64,000 nucleotides of DNA from DYFC01 sp041658585 (GTDB taxonomy: Bacteria; Nitrospirota; Thermodesulfovibrionia; Thermodesulfovibrionales; SM23-35), in assembly GCA_041658585.1 (NCBI GenBank), contig JBAZZX010000003.1, forward strand, positions 62,001 to 126,000. The letters run 5' to 3'. Below, in pieces: positions 7,150 to 17,200 of this stretch; positions within the stretch are counted from its first letter, which is position 1, and every line of letters begins with the position of its first letter. The position numbers and the translations under genes are program-made. The notes beneath the pieces were generated by a model. That model saw nothing but the letters and a program-made list of their open reading frames with translations. It searched no databases and was not told where the DNA came from.

Positions 7150-8496
7150 ATGTCATATCAAGCATGGTTTCAATGCATCAACGAGCAGTGCCAGACTAAG
7201 TATCCGCTTAACTCGATCATCTATCGCTGTAAGACATGCGGCTCGCTTCTGGGGGTGCAGCATGACCTGCAAGCCCTTGCCCGCCTGGACGCCAAGGCAT
7301 GGATGAAACTGTTCGAGGACCGGTACAAATCTACCGAGTGGCCCTACGGCTCCGGCGTGTGGGGCAAAAAGGAATGGATTCTGCCGCAGATTGATAACGA
7401 CAATATCGTCTCTCTTTACGAGGGCGGCACCAACCTGTTCTGGGCCGAGAGGTTCGGCAAAATGCTCGGGATAGAGGACCTCTGGATCAAACTCTGCGGC
7501 AACTCCCACAGCGGCTCGTTTAAGGACCTCGGCATGACGGTGCTTGTGTCTCAGGTAAAACAGATGATCAGCGAAGGCGCGCCGATCAAAGCAGTTGCCT
7601 GTGCGTCCACCGGAGATACCTCCGCCGCACTGGCGGTTTACTGCGCCGCTGCCGGCATACAGTCCATTGTGCTGCTACCCAAGGGTAAAATATCGGTTGC
7701 GCAGCTCATTCAGCCGATCGCCAACGGCGCGCTTGTGTTGTCGCTGGACACCGACTTTGACGGTTGTATGAGCATTGTGAAGGAAATAACAAATGACGAG
7801 ACGATCTATCTTGCCAATTCGATGAACTCGCTGCGCATAGAGGGACAGAAGACGGTCGGCATAGAGATAGTACAGCAATTTGATTGGGAAACTCCCGATG
7901 TGATCGTCATTCCCGGCGGTAATCTGGGGAATGTCTCCGCTCTGGGCAACGGCCTTCTAATGATGCGCGATCTCGGCCTTATCTCTAAGCTGCCCCGCAT
8001 TGTTGTTGCCCAGGCCGAACGCGCCAATCCTCTCTACCGCTCGTATCTGACAAACTTCGAGACCTTCGAGCCTATCCAGGCCCAAAAGACCTTGGCCAGC
8101 GCCATCCAGATCGGCAACCCGGTCAGTTTCGAAAAAGCTGTACGCACGCTTAAGCAGTTTAACGGCATTGTCGAACAGGCCACCGAGCAGGAATTGGCTG
8201 ACGCAGCTTCGCTTGGCGATACCTTTGGCATGTTGAACTGTCCTCACACCGGCGTTGCGCTGGCAGCGCTGATCAAATTATTAAAATCCGGCAAGATTGA
8301 TAAATCCGAGCGCGTCGTGGTCATCTCAACGGCGCATGCCCTGAAGTTCACAGACTTCAAGGTCCGCTACCACGAAGAGGCGCTGGATTTTCCCTGCCGT
8401 TTTGCAAATAAACCAATCGAGCTGCCGCCCCGCGTAGATGCGGTCAAGGAAGCCCTCGAGCACGCTTTGCATAAGAGGAGGAACCCCGATGCCTAA
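7150..8496 (+). CDS. thrC: Threonine synthase
   Basis: PLP enzyme converting O-phosphohomoserine to threonine, 448 aa, cytoplasmic. The N-terminus has a rubredoxin-like zinc ribbon (C8, C13, C27 and C30: CINEQC and CKTC), found in many bacterial and archaeal threonine synthases. The PLP-binding lysine is in NSHSGSFKDLGM; the phosphate-binding glycine loop is VIPGGNLGNVSALGNG. The protein has a normal length. It overlaps by 8 bp the next gene, a trans-sulfuration family enzyme, whose ribosome site AGGAGG lies inside its 3' end, so the two are translationally coupled. Both genes are clearly richer in G+C than the flanking genes, hinting at transfer from another lineage. Cysteate synthase is a paralogous alternative that cannot be fully excluded from the sequence. 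Confidence 0.85.
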   Translation: MSYQAWFQCINEQCQTKYPLNSIIYRCKTCGSLLGVQHDLQALARLDAKAWMKLFEDRYKSTEWPYGSGVWGKKEWILPQIDNDNIVSLYEGGTNLFWAERFGKMLGIEDLWIKLCGNSHSGSFKDLGMTVLVSQVKQMISEGAPIKAVACASTGDTSAALAVYCAAAGIQSIVLLPKGKISVAQLIQPIANGALVLSLDTDFDGCMSIVKEITNDETIYLANSMNSLRIEGQKTVGIEIVQQFDWETPDVIVIPGGNLGNVSALGNGLLMMRDLGLISKLPRIVVAQAERANPLYRSYLTNFETFEPIQAQKTLASAIQIGNPVSFEKAVRTLKQFNGIVEQATEQELADAASLGDTFGMLNCPHTGVALAALIKLLKSGKIDKSERVVVISTAHALKFTDFKVRYHEEALDFPCRFANKPIELPPRVDAVKEALEHALHKRRNPDA

Positions 8497-9697
8497 AAAA
8501 TCTGCAAAAGCCCGGAACTGGAAACCGGCTACGCTCGCTATTCACGGTTTGGGCCGAACTCCCAAAGCCTATTATTCGGTCTCTACGCCGATTGTCCAGA
8601 CCTCCAACTACTACTTCGACTCAACCACTGAGGTGTTCGACTTCATGAAGGCAAAAAGCAAGGGACGTGTTGTGCGCGAGCACGAATACGGCCGCTATGG
8701 CAACCCGACCCAGCAGGAATGTGAACGCAAGCTGGCAGCGATCGAGGGCGCCGAGAGAGCGATATTGTTTTCAACCGGCATGAGCGCTGTAATCTTAACT
8801 TTGTTGGCTTATATGCGCCGTGATGGCCACATCATATTCACAAGCGACTGCTACCGCCAGACCCGGGATTTTGCAACAAACACTCTCGCGGAGTTCGGCA
8901 TACAAGTTTCCCTGGTTGACCCGACTGCAGAGGCCATAGCCAAAGCAATCCAACCCAATACCAACATCATCTTCACGGAATCGCCGACCAATCCATACCT
9001 GCGAGTATTGGATATCCCGGCAATAGTGAAAGTCGCCAAGCGGCATAACGTGCTTACTTTCATTGATGCCACGCTGGCCACGCCATACAACATCAAGCCG
9101 TTAGAGATGGGCGTTGATATTGTCATCCACTCCGCCACCAAATATCTCGGCGGCCATAACGACCTGCTGGCAGGCGTCGCCCTTGGCAAGCACGACCTTC
9201 TGAACAAACTTAACCGCATGCAGCGGATGATCGGCGCCATACCCGGCCCGTTTACCTGTTTCCTGCTTGAACGGGGACTGAAAACCTTTGCTATCCGTAT
9301 GGAGCACCACAACAACACCGCGCTGGCCGTCGCCCGTATGCTTGAAGCGCACCCAAAGATCGAGAAGGTCTGGTATCCCGGCCTGGAATCGCACCCCGAC
9401 CACGAGATCGCAATGCAGCAAATGCGCGGCTCGGGAAGCGTGATCACCTTTCTGGTCAAGGGCGGCGACAAGGAAACCCGCAAGTTCATCGATTCGCTGG
9501 AGATATTTCTCATCACGCCAAGCCTCGGCGGCAGTGAAAGCCTTGTGACGCAGATGGCAATGATGTCGTTCTTCGATTATCCCGAGGATTACCGTCATTC
9601 GATCGGCATGGTGGACAACCTCGTCCGTATTGCATTAGGGCTGGAAGACGTGGAAGACCTTATCGCAGACCTGAAGCAGGCTTTGAGCAAGATCTGA
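8489..9697 (+). CDS. Cystathionine gamma-synthase/beta-lyase family PLP enzyme
   Basis: Trans-sulfuration family enzyme (Cys/Met metabolism PLP-dependent), about 402 aa. Start ATG at 8489 is preceded by AGAGGAGG inside the 3' end of thrC. Family landmarks: YGRYGNPTQQECERKLAAIE near the N-terminus, the cofactor site SATKYLGGHNDLLAGV with the PLP lysine, and the C-terminal TPSLGGSESLVTQMAMMSF. The family includes MetB, MetC, CGL and O-acylhomoserine sulfhydrylases; sequence motifs alone do not separate them. Overlap with threonine synthase suggests a shared phosphohomoserine/homoserine branch-point role, for example forming cystathionine or homocysteine. GC-rich like thrC. Confidence 0.85.
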   Translation: MPKKSAKARNWKPATLAIHGLGRTPKAYYSVSTPIVQTSNYYFDSTTEVFDFMKAKSKGRVVREHEYGRYGNPTQQECERKLAAIEGAERAILFSTGMSAVILTLLAYMRRDGHIIFTSDCYRQTRDFATNTLAEFGIQVSLVDPTAEAIAKAIQPNTNIIFTESPTNPYLRVLDIPAIVKVAKRHNVLTFIDATLATPYNIKPLEMGVDIVIHSATKYLGGHNDLLAGVALGKHDLLNKLNRMQRMIGAIPGPFTCFLLERGLKTFAIRMEHHNNTALAVARMLEAHPKIEKVWYPGLESHPDHEIAMQQMRGSGSVITFLVKGGDKETRKFIDSLEIFLITPSLGGSESLVTQMAMMSFFDYPEDYRHSIGMVDNLVRIALGLEDVEDLIADLKQALSKI

Positions 9698-9726
9698 CCT
9701 GCTTTGGGTTTACTGCCTGAATGCGG

Positions 9727-10515
9727 TTAACCTCTTGTTTTGTTTAATAGTTTCAATGCCGTTTCGTGAAGTCTTTTATTTCCCGAGACGAGCAATGAGG
9801 CGGTTTTTTTCAGGCCGACTTCAACGCTATCGACGGGGTCCCCCGTTATATCGGTAAAAACTCCCCCGGCCTCTTTTACAAGCAGCCGGCCTCCTCCAAA
9901 ATCAAAGGCCCTTGAAAGGGAAGGGTTTGCAAAAACGCTGATGGCGCCTGATGCAAGGTAGGAAAGATCAAGGGCTGTGGCGCCGAGGCAGCGTGTCTTA
10001 TTAGCTTCCGATAACAAAGGCATTATCCGGGCAATATCCTTTTCCGGCGTCTGAGCTTCATAGGCTACAAGATAAAATATATCGTCTTGTTGAGTTTTGA
10101 TCCTTTCATTATTCAGGAATGCCCCCTTACCTTTTTCCGCACAAAATTCATCGCCATTGATCAGGTTCAGAACATAGGCCATCTCGATATCGCCTATTGT
10201 ATTGCCGTCCGCAACTGCAATGGATGTACAGTAAAAGGGAATCCCTGAAACCGCATTCCTGCTGCCGTCTATCGGGTCTATCAAAACCTTCCTGCCCCCT
10301 CCTCTTATTTCTTTTGTTCCCATCTCTTCGGAGATGATAGTCAACGGTTCTCCTGATTCTTCAAGGCCGTTTATGATGATGTCTTCGGCAAGCTTGTCTA
10401 TATGATAGGTCTTATCGCCCGAGGCGCCGACGCCGATGAAGGTTTTTGCGTTTTTGACGAACGGGATTTGTTGCAACAGACGTTTACCGATAATTCTGAG
10501 GGTTTTCATATTCAT
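9727..10515 (-). CDS. Inositol monophosphatase family phosphatase
   Basis: Mg-dependent sugar phosphatase of the IMPase/FBPase superfamily, 262 aa. Metal-binding motifs are visible: SEEMG (about residue 62), DPIDGSRNAV (about 77-86) and, near the C-terminus, RAFDFGGGRLLVKEAGG. Length matches bacterial SuhB and archaeal dual IMPase/FBPase enzymes; the substrate could be inositol phosphate, fructose 1,6-bisphosphate or 3'-phosphoadenosine 5'-phosphate. In a sulfur-metabolising cell the last is conceivable, but nothing in the sequence favours it. It is convergent with the PLP enzyme gene. Confidence 0.85.
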   Translation of the reverse strand: MNMKTLRIIGKRLLQQIPFVKNAKTFIGVGASGDKTYHIDKLAEDIIINGLEESGEPLTIISEEMGTKEIRGGGRKVLIDPIDGSRNAVSGIPFYCTSIAVADGNTIGDIEMAYVLNLINGDEFCAEKGKGAFLNNERIKTQQDDIFYLVAYEAQTPEKDIARIMPLLSEANKTRCLGATALDLSYLASGAISVFANPSLSRAFDFGGGRLLVKEAGGVFTDITGDPVDSVEVGLKKTASLLVSGNKRLHETALKLLNKTRG

Positions 10516-10596
10516 ATTAAAGATATTTTACGCGAAGCTTTGCGAACTGACAATAGAATATGTTCTTAGTTCCTGAATCGTCCTTTGTCGCATTAG

Positions 10597-10614
10597 TCCC
10601 GAAAGCTTTCGGGA
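10597..10614. repeat. Perfect 18-bp palindrome TCCCGAAAGCTTTCGGGA
   Basis: This palindrome lies in the divergent intergenic region. A close relative (arms CCCGAAA/TTTCGGG) occurs at 21071-21104, suggesting a dispersed short hairpin repeat rather than a gene-specific operator. Confidence 0.45.
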
Positions 10615-10680
10615 TTCATCGTGTCTGCTCTTATAGTGAAGAGAAAAGGGTTTTATGTTAAAATGAGACAGTTAATAACC

Positions 10681-11067
10681 ATGAAATGTCCGGATTGCGG
10701 TAAAGAATTAAATGAAAAGAATGCCTGCACCCAATGCGGGAAAAAGGCGGAATTGTCCGCTGAAGACATTGAGGTCCGGTACAAGGAATTTCCAAAATCC
10801 GAGCTTCTTGAAATCCACGCGAAACCGCTGAAAACGGGCACTGCTATCCCCGAGGTTCCTGAGAAAGAAGACCTTCAGAAACGGGAACAACCGGCTGATG
10901 ACGTAAAGACGGAATCCTCCCATCAAAAAAAGGCTGAAGCGGCAATACCAAAGACCCGAAAAGAATCTGCGGATATCGACAAACGGTCTCTCCTCTTTTT
11001 CCTGGCAGGGTTCCTGACGGCAGGCGGGATTATCGGCTTATATTTTCTTCTAAAATCCTTTTTTTAA
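10681..11067 (+). CDS. Zinc-ribbon protein with C-terminal membrane anchor
   Basis: Unrecognised protein of about 128 aa. It begins MKCPDCGKELNEKNACTQCG, a zinc ribbon with two CxxC pairs, continues with a charged, low-complexity linker rich in Glu, Lys and Pro, and ends with one hydrophobic segment (LLFFLAGFLTAGGIIGLYFLL) and a two-residue tail, so the ribbon should face the cytoplasm. Start choice: ATG 10681 opens directly on the zinc ribbon, and an extended -10 (TG-T-TAAAAT at 10656-10664) just upstream overlaps the alternative ATG at 10663; the frame is open further 5'. No function can be assigned. Confidence 0.55.
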   Translation: MKCPDCGKELNEKNACTQCGKKAELSAEDIEVRYKEFPKSELLEIHAKPLKTGTAIPEVPEKEDLQKREQPADDVKTESSHQKKAEAAIPKTRKESADIDKRSLLFFLAGFLTAGGIIGLYFLLKSFF

Positions 11068-11132
11068 AACAAAACAACACTTCACAAATGAGACTTTACC
11101 TATAACCTCATTTGGTGATTACTTTATTCCGA

Positions 11133-11882
11133 TTAGTCATATTTAAGTTTGTGCAACAAAATTCCTATATATTTGTTAATAGGGTTAGTTCGCTTGAGGT
11201 ATGGAATGACGGGTTTTCTTCGCGCGCCTATTTTTTTCATCTCCCATAAAATATCTTTATTTTCATTGTCATATGAAAGGCCTTTTTGGAATGCCTCAAC
11301 CGCATCCTGTTTGTTTTGTGCTGCCAGGTGCGCCCTTCCCAAATTCAGATAAAACGTAGGATAAAAAATCTCCTGACCGAAAGGAGTCGTATCGTCAAGC
11401 ATATTGATAGCCCGCGAACAGGTTTCTATTCCAAATTCATAATTCTTATGGATAATGGCTTCGAGACAACCGTAATAGGAAAGGAGAAACGGATCATCCG
11501 GATATTTTTTCAGGGCCTGAACAAGCAATTTAAGTGCGTCCTTGTTCTCCTTGTTCTGAAGCATATGCTTGACTTCATCGAGATATTTTGAAGGGGTCCT
11601 GAATCTCTTTTCCTGCTCTTTTTTAAGCATCCTCACGATTAACTGATGCTGTTCCTGTATGAGCTCGATAATTTTTTTGCCGGGCTCTGGTGAATTCAAT
11701 GCGTCCTTGCAGTCCAAGTTTCTTGATGAAATAATCTTACCGTCGAGATAAACCCTTGTATTGACAAGCTGCTTTTGTGGAATAAGGTCTTCGGTGAGTA
11801 TCAGATACTTCTTCCCGCTGATAACAACGCTTGTGCTTAACTCCCTGTTTACGGTTGACCTGATTTTTATTTCATCTTTCAT
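11133..11882 (-). CDS. TPR-repeat hypothetical protein
   Basis: Soluble protein of 249 aa without signal peptide. The N-terminal 65 residues (KYLILTEDLIPQKQLVNTRV and following) resemble a small beta domain of unknown family. From about residue 95 there are helical repeats with tetratricopeptide character: DALKLLVQALKKYPDDPFLL and FYLNLGRAHLAAQNKQDAVE, the latter a good TPR consensus. TPR domains bind other proteins; no enzymatic motif is visible. It is downstream of, and on the opposite strand to, the zinc-ribbon gene. Confidence 0.6.
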   Translation of the reverse strand: MKDEIKIRSTVNRELSTSVVISGKKYLILTEDLIPQKQLVNTRVYLDGKIISSRNLDCKDALNSPEPGKKIIELIQEQHQLIVRMLKKEQEKRFRTPSKYLDEVKHMLQNKENKDALKLLVQALKKYPDDPFLLSYYGCLEAIIHKNYEFGIETCSRAINMLDDTTPFGQEIFYPTFYLNLGRAHLAAQNKQDAVEAFQKGLSYDNENKDILWEMKKIGARRKPVIPYLKRTNPINKYIGILLHKLKYD

Positions 11883-12139
11883 TTTGGTTCATATTACCAC
11901 AAAACTGCTAAAGAACCAATCAAAGGGTAAAAAATGTTGCAATCCAGACAGTGTAAAAAAGAAATGGATGCAGAAAATCTCGCCGCGGTTGTTTTCTGCA
12001 ATTCGCCTGCGGGGCTAATTATGGGGAGCGCTTCCATTTGGCGCACACGTCTATTTTGCCTAAGGGTGGGCGTGCTTAGGCGGCCTTGCACAGATGTACA
12101 GCCATGGAATGCGCTCTAAAGACTTCGGCTTGATTCTAA

Positions 12140-12558
12140 CTTCATCTGAACCTTGCGACAAATGCAAGGGACGCAATGCCTGAAGGCGGGTTTTTGACTA
12201 TCGGGACAGAAACATTAGGTATTGACCATGAATTCATAAAAGAGCATGGTTTTGGAAAGGAAGGAGAGTATGCCCTTATAGCGTTTATGGATACGGGTGC
12301 CGGTATGGACAAAGAGACAAGGGAGAAGATATTCGAGCCTTTCTTTACGACAAAGGAAGTCGGCAAGGGGACGGGGCTTGGACTTGCGATGGTATACGGG
12401 ATCATCAAACAGCATGACGGATATATCAATTTATGAGCGGGTATCCGGCGGATATCATTCACAAACATGAGATTGTTGAAAAAGGATTTGCATATATCGA
12501 AAAACCTGCTTCACCTACAAAGCTTTTAAAGAAAATAAGAGAAGTGCTGGGGAAGTGA
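12140..12558 (+). pseudogene. Remnant of a hybrid sensor histidine kinase
   Basis: Two pieces of one gene survive. The first (12140-12436) is the end of a histidine-kinase ATPase domain: LATNARDAMPEGG (N box), FMDTGAGMDKETREKIFEPF (G1), TTKEVGKGTGLGLAMVYGI (G2). It stops at TGA 12434. The second starts in another frame at 12433 with MSGYPADIIHKHEIVEKGFA and ends KPASPTKLLKKIREVLGK, the C-terminus of a receiver domain. In intact hybrid kinases about 100 residues of receiver domain separate these pieces, so an internal deletion has removed them and shifted the frame. The region 5' of 12140 shows no further kinase sequence. Confidence 0.8.
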
Positions 12559-12590
12559 ATCTCAAAGATCATAAACAAGAGCCTCAAATA

Positions 12591-13382
12591 TTATATATTA
12601 TACATTTCCGGTCTTCTGTCCTTGAAGAGATCATTCAGCGCATTCAGGGATTTATTTCTTGCAGCAAGGGGATCGAGCTCTGCAACCGATAATTCTTCAT
12701 CGTTCTCCGTTGCCCTGATCAGGATATCCCCTGTCGGTGATGTTATCTGACTCTGTCCGATAAAGCGTAAAGCCTGCCCGTCTTTTCTGCTTTCCACACC
12801 GGTACGGTTTGCGGTTATGGCAAAGACCCTGTTTTCAAGACACCTGACGGGCATAGCACGGGGGCACCAGGGTAGTACCAGATTTGAAGGATGTGCAATG
12901 ATATCCGCTCCCTTCAGGGCAAGCGCCCTCATGGATTCAGGGAAAAACCAGTCGAAACAGATCATGACCCCGATACGCCCGAGCTCCGTATCCCAGACCT
13001 TGAAACCCGAATCACCGGGGCTGAAATATAGTTTTTCTTCAAAAAAAAGATGCGTCTTGCGATACGTCCCGATGAACCCGTGAGGCCCTGTCAGGATAGC
13101 GCTGTTGAAAAACCGTTCACCGTCTTTCTCGGGAAGACCTGCTACTATATAAAGGTTCTTTTGGCGCGATAAGTCTGCGAGCACCTCGATAGTTTCTCCA
13201 TCCGGTATCTGCTCTGAAAGTTCCGCCACCTCATCCTGAGAGATGAACTGGTATCCGGTTGCAAAAAACTCGGGCAGGACAAGGAGATCCATGTCTGCAT
13301 CCCTGACGGCAAGCAGGAGCTTTCCTAAATTTTCTTCTTTTTTCCCGAAGGCGGGATTGAATTGATAAAACCCGGCTTTCAT
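12591..13382 (-). CDS. Carbon-nitrogen hydrolase (nitrilase superfamily)
   Basis: Amidase/nitrilase-fold hydrolase, 263 aa. The Glu-Lys-Cys catalytic triad is complete: E in LVLPEFFATG, K in GTYRKTHLF, C in GVMICFDWFFPES. Length and motifs match small omega-amidase or carbamoylputrescine/N-carbamoyl hydrolase-like members that act on linear amides; the substrate cannot be named. It is the last gene of a same-strand series with cutA (12 bp upstream) and ogt, probably co-transcribed. Confidence 0.88.
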   Translation of the reverse strand: MKAGFYQFNPAFGKKEENLGKLLLAVRDADMDLLVLPEFFATGYQFISQDEVAELSEQIPDGETIEVLADLSRQKNLYIVAGLPEKDGERFFNSAILTGPHGFIGTYRKTHLFFEEKLYFSPGDSGFKVWDTELGRIGVMICFDWFFPESMRALALKGADIIAHPSNLVLPWCPRAMPVRCLENRVFAITANRTGVESRKDGQALRFIGQSQITSPTGDILIRATENDEELSVAELDPLAARNKSLNALNDLFKDRRPEMYNI

Positions 13383-13394
13383 GAAACCTCCGAT

Positions 13395-13709
13395 TTATCC
13401 CGTAACATCTTTCAGCCATGTCAGGTAATCATGAGAGCCTTCAACAATGGGCATTGCGATAATTTCAGGGACTGTGTAGCTGTGGAGTTCTTTGACTTTT
13501 TTCGAGAGTGATTCAAAAAGATGTTCCCGTGTTTTTGCGATCATGAGGACTTCAGGTCCATCTTCTATCTTGCCTTCCCAGTTGTAGATCGAACGGATGC
13601 CTTTGATTATATTTACGCAGCCCGCGAGTTTGGCCTCTACCAATGCTCTGGCGATGTTTGCGGCCTCTTCTTCATTTGAAGTTGTTATGAAAACAACAAT
13701 GTTGTCCAT
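13395..13709 (-). CDS. cutA: Divalent-cation tolerance protein CutA
   Basis: Small cytoplasmic trimeric protein of the CutA1 family, 104 aa, the usual length. Typical signatures: VVFITTSNEEEAANIARALV, KLAGCVNIIKGIRSIYNWEG and the C-terminal SYTVPEIIAMPIVEGSHDYL. Implicated in copper tolerance in E. coli, but the biochemical role is unsettled. It lies 12 bp upstream of the nitrilase-family gene in the same direction. Confidence 0.93.
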   Translation of the reverse strand: MDNIVVFITTSNEEEAANIARALVEAKLAGCVNIIKGIRSIYNWEGKIEDGPEVLMIAKTREHLFESLSKKVKELHSYTVPEIIAMPIVEGSHDYLTWLKDVTG

Positions 13710-13763
13710 ATCTTCACCCTCCTATCCGTCCCGTCCCATCAAGGGAATGGGAAATGAAAGAGG

Positions 13764-14264
13764 CTAACCATTTTTTGCCTGCTTCATGTAATATTCGGTT
13801 TCAAGGAGTCTTCTCTTTATATCAATGCCTGCTGAAAAGCCGCCGATATTGCCGTCTGATTCTATAATGCGGTGGCAGGGGAGGATAATAAGGATCGGAT
13901 TTCTGCCGAGAGATTGTCCTACCGCCCTGGAGGCATTCGGCCTGCCGATTTTTTCGGCAAGCCATTTATAGGTTCTCGTCTCTCCAAAAGGGATTTCTTT
14001 TAAGGCCATCCAAACGGAATGATCGAATTCAGTTCCTTTGGTAAAAGATATTGCTTGAGTAAAACCCGCTTTGCCGTGTTTGAAATATGCTTTAAGTTCC
14101 TTGTGCGCGAGAGCGGAGTGAGAGCTTTTGCGGGGCAGGTCAACGGGTTTTGTGAAATCGATCCCGCAAAGGGTTCCCCCGGCAAATATCAGATACAGGA
14201 CGCCTACAGGACTGTCAAATATATCGTAAAAGGGATCAATACTGCTCAACCTCTTCTTTTTCAT
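13764..14264 (-). CDS. ogt: Methylated-DNA--protein-cysteine methyltransferase
   Basis: DNA repair protein that transfers alkyl groups from O6-alkylguanine to its own cysteine, about 166 aa. The acceptor site is in ILPCHRIIESDGNIGGFSAG; the helix-turn-helix DNA reading part includes GRPNASRAVGQSLGRNPI. I set the start at ATG 14264 (MKKKRLSSIDPFYD), preceded by AAGGA with 6 nt spacing. An upstream in-frame extension runs inside the kinase gene and is not needed. The start overlaps the end of the sensor kinase gene by 29 bp, suggesting co-transcription. Confidence 0.9.
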   Translation of the reverse strand: MKKKRLSSIDPFYDIFDSPVGVLYLIFAGGTLCGIDFTKPVDLPRKSSHSALAHKELKAYFKHGKAGFTQAISFTKGTEFDHSVWMALKEIPFGETRTYKWLAEKIGRPNASRAVGQSLGRNPILIILPCHRIIESDGNIGGFSAGIDIKRRLLETEYYMKQAKNG

Positions 14265-17200
14265 GTTGTTCCTTAGAGTAGACCTCAACCCTGTCGCCGC
14301 CTTTGCCAAAGGCGCGGGCCAGGGCTTTTTCAGCGCATAAGATAAATTCTTCGGTTGACTGACCATCAAGGAAGGTAAGTCCTATGCTGGCGGTTATATG
14401 CCCTTTGGGCTGGGAATTCTCATAGATAAAAGGATAGTTTTTTATGATGGCATTAAACCTGTTGCTCATTGAGAGAGCGGCTGCGATCATGGTGTTCGGC
14501 AGCAAGATGGCAAAGGAATCACCGCCGTAGCGCACAACAATATCAGAGCCGCGTATGTTTTTTCGTATCAGGTCGGCGACCTTTTTCAGCGTTATATTTC
14601 CGTAATACTCTCCATGCTTTTTTGCATACTGACTGAAATCATCCAGATCAAGCAGAAGGAGATTGAGAGGCAGCTTGTACCTCGTTGCCCGCTCTACTTC
14701 CTGTGCCAGCCTTATCTGGAAATATCTGTGACTGAAGGCCCCTGTAAGCTCGTCTATCAGTCCGGCCCTTTTCGGATACAGTATCTCAAGTTCTTTGATG
14801 TGGCTGACTAATTCCTTGGTATCAAAGGCGAATTTCTGGACTATTCTCTCGATTTTTCCCACGAGGGACAATCTTTCTTCAACCGAGATATCCCGTTCGG
14901 TCAGGATAAAGACCGGTATATCTTTTGTAGAAGGGTTTTCTTTAATTTCTTGGATTGCGTCATACCCGAGCATGTCAGGCAGAGTGAAATCAAGCAGGAT
15001 GACGGCAGGTCTCAGAGCGGAGGCGAGTTCTATCCCCCTTTGTCCGGTGGCGGCAGTATAGATGAGAAAACCCTGCGGTTCAAAGATACCCCTCAAAGAA
15101 TTGGTCACCTCGTCCTCGGATTCTATGATCAGGATAGAAATGGGCAGCACCCTTTTACCCTTGGCAATAGTTATCTCTTCAAGTTTTGATATCAGGGCCT
15201 CCCGGTCCAAAGGCTTCAGCAGGTAGTCTGTAGCGCCGAGTGCAAAGGCCAAATCTTTATTATCAACTATGGAATGGATGATTACCGGGATCTTCGCGGT
15301 TGCAGGATCGCTTTTAAGCGCCTGCAGCACTTCCCAGCCGTCCTTCTTCGGAAGAAGTACGTCCAGCGTAATAGCAAAAGGCTGCATTGCAACCGCCTTT
15401 TCAATGGCCTCTTCGCCGTTAAAGGCATGGGCGACCTTATATCCTGACTGGGTTAGATGAAGGGTAAGCAATTCCGCGGTCGAAAGGTCGTCTTCCACAA
15501 CAAGGATAAGGGGCGCCTCATCCTTCATCCATGGGAAATTGAGGCTTATTGCTTCCGTATCTTCTATAACTGCAGCCTCGCTGACAGGTGATTCGGCGGG
15601 GATTGTAAAGGTAAAGGTGCTTCCCTCGCCAAGGTTGCTTTCAACAATAATACTACCGCCGTGAAGCTCAACCATCTTTTTTGACAATGCAAGGCCGAGA
15701 CCTACGCCGCCGTATTTCTTGGAAAACGTAGAGGTTGCCTGCTCAAATTCGTCGAATATTTTTTCTTTGTCTTCAGGTCCGATGCCGATGCCGGTGTCCT
15801 GAACAGAGAATCTGATAAATTTGAAACCGGCCCCGTTTCCGGACAATGCAGGAGAGGGGTTTTCTTCTCTCGAAACATCTACTCTTATCATGCCGCCTTC
15901 AGGCGTGAACTTTATAGCGTTGGAAAGAAGGTTGTACAGTATCTGTTTCAGCTTTATACGGTCTGCAGTCAAGGAGCTGATACCTTCGCCGATAGAGACA
16001 AATATCTCGATAAACTTGTTCTCGGCCAGCGATTTCATTATATTGATCACTTCGCCTATTACATCATCAATAGTGAATGTTTCATAGACCATCTCATACT
16101 TGCCGGCCTCTATTTTTGCAATATCAAGCACATTATTGATGAGTTCAAGGAGGTGCTTGCCTGACGTATGGATATTTTTAATATATCTTTCCTGGTGTTC
16201 GGTGAGGCTACCGAACGTCATGTCCAGAAGCACATCGGAAAATCCGAGGATAGAGTTGAGCGGGGTCCTGAGCTCATGACTCATATTGGCGATGAATCTG
16301 CCTTTGAGCTGATTTGCATATTCCAGTTCCCTGTTTATCTTCTCAAGCTCCACGGTCCTCTCGATAACTTTTTTCTCCAAATTCTCTCTCAGGTCTTCGA
16401 TCTCTTTTGATTTCTCTTCAACGACCTTCTTTAAATTCATCTCGTCTTTCAGGCTCTTGAACAGGAAAATCAATTCGGATGGCAGTTCTTTAGCATTTTT
16501 CAGGGAAACGGCATTCAACTGCATATCCATTTCCCTGCCGCCGGACCCGACCAATGTAACTTTATGCCCTCTCAATACCGAGTTGGCGGAAAGTTCATTA
16601 TGAACAGACTCCCACCTGCCGTCTTTCATCAAGGATTGAATACCCATTCCGTTCAGATACTGCTTTGAATAGCCGAGCAGTTCGACGGCCCTATCATTAA
16701 ATGCGCTGATTGCTCCGGAAGGGTCCGTTATGAGCACAATATCATTCGAACCTTCCATTATATGAAAGGTTATCAGATTGAACTTTTCAGCCTTTTGCAT
16801 AAAAGCGAGCCTGTCTATGAACAGAGCGATAATGCCCGTTATAAGCGCTAAAGACGCCTGCTGCCTGTCCGAAAATTGACGCGGCTTATAGTCGTCGATA
16901 TACAGTATCCCTGCAACCTTGTTTCCAAGCAATACCGGACAGGCAAGGAGGGAGCGTATCTTCTCGCTGATTAAGGCAGGGTTATTTCTTGTATAATCTA
17001 CCTTGAGTGTATCCTGAATAATTACGGTCTTTTTGTTCCGGACAATATCATCTGCAAGTCCGCCCGGTATAATGGCCCAGGTCTTGTTTTCCGTAAAACG
17101 CTTGCTTAAGCCTTTGTGCGCGATCAGTTTCATCTCGCCATGCTCGTGAAGAACAATGCTGCCCGCTGGGGCGTCGATCATCTCAAGAGTTTTATCAAGC

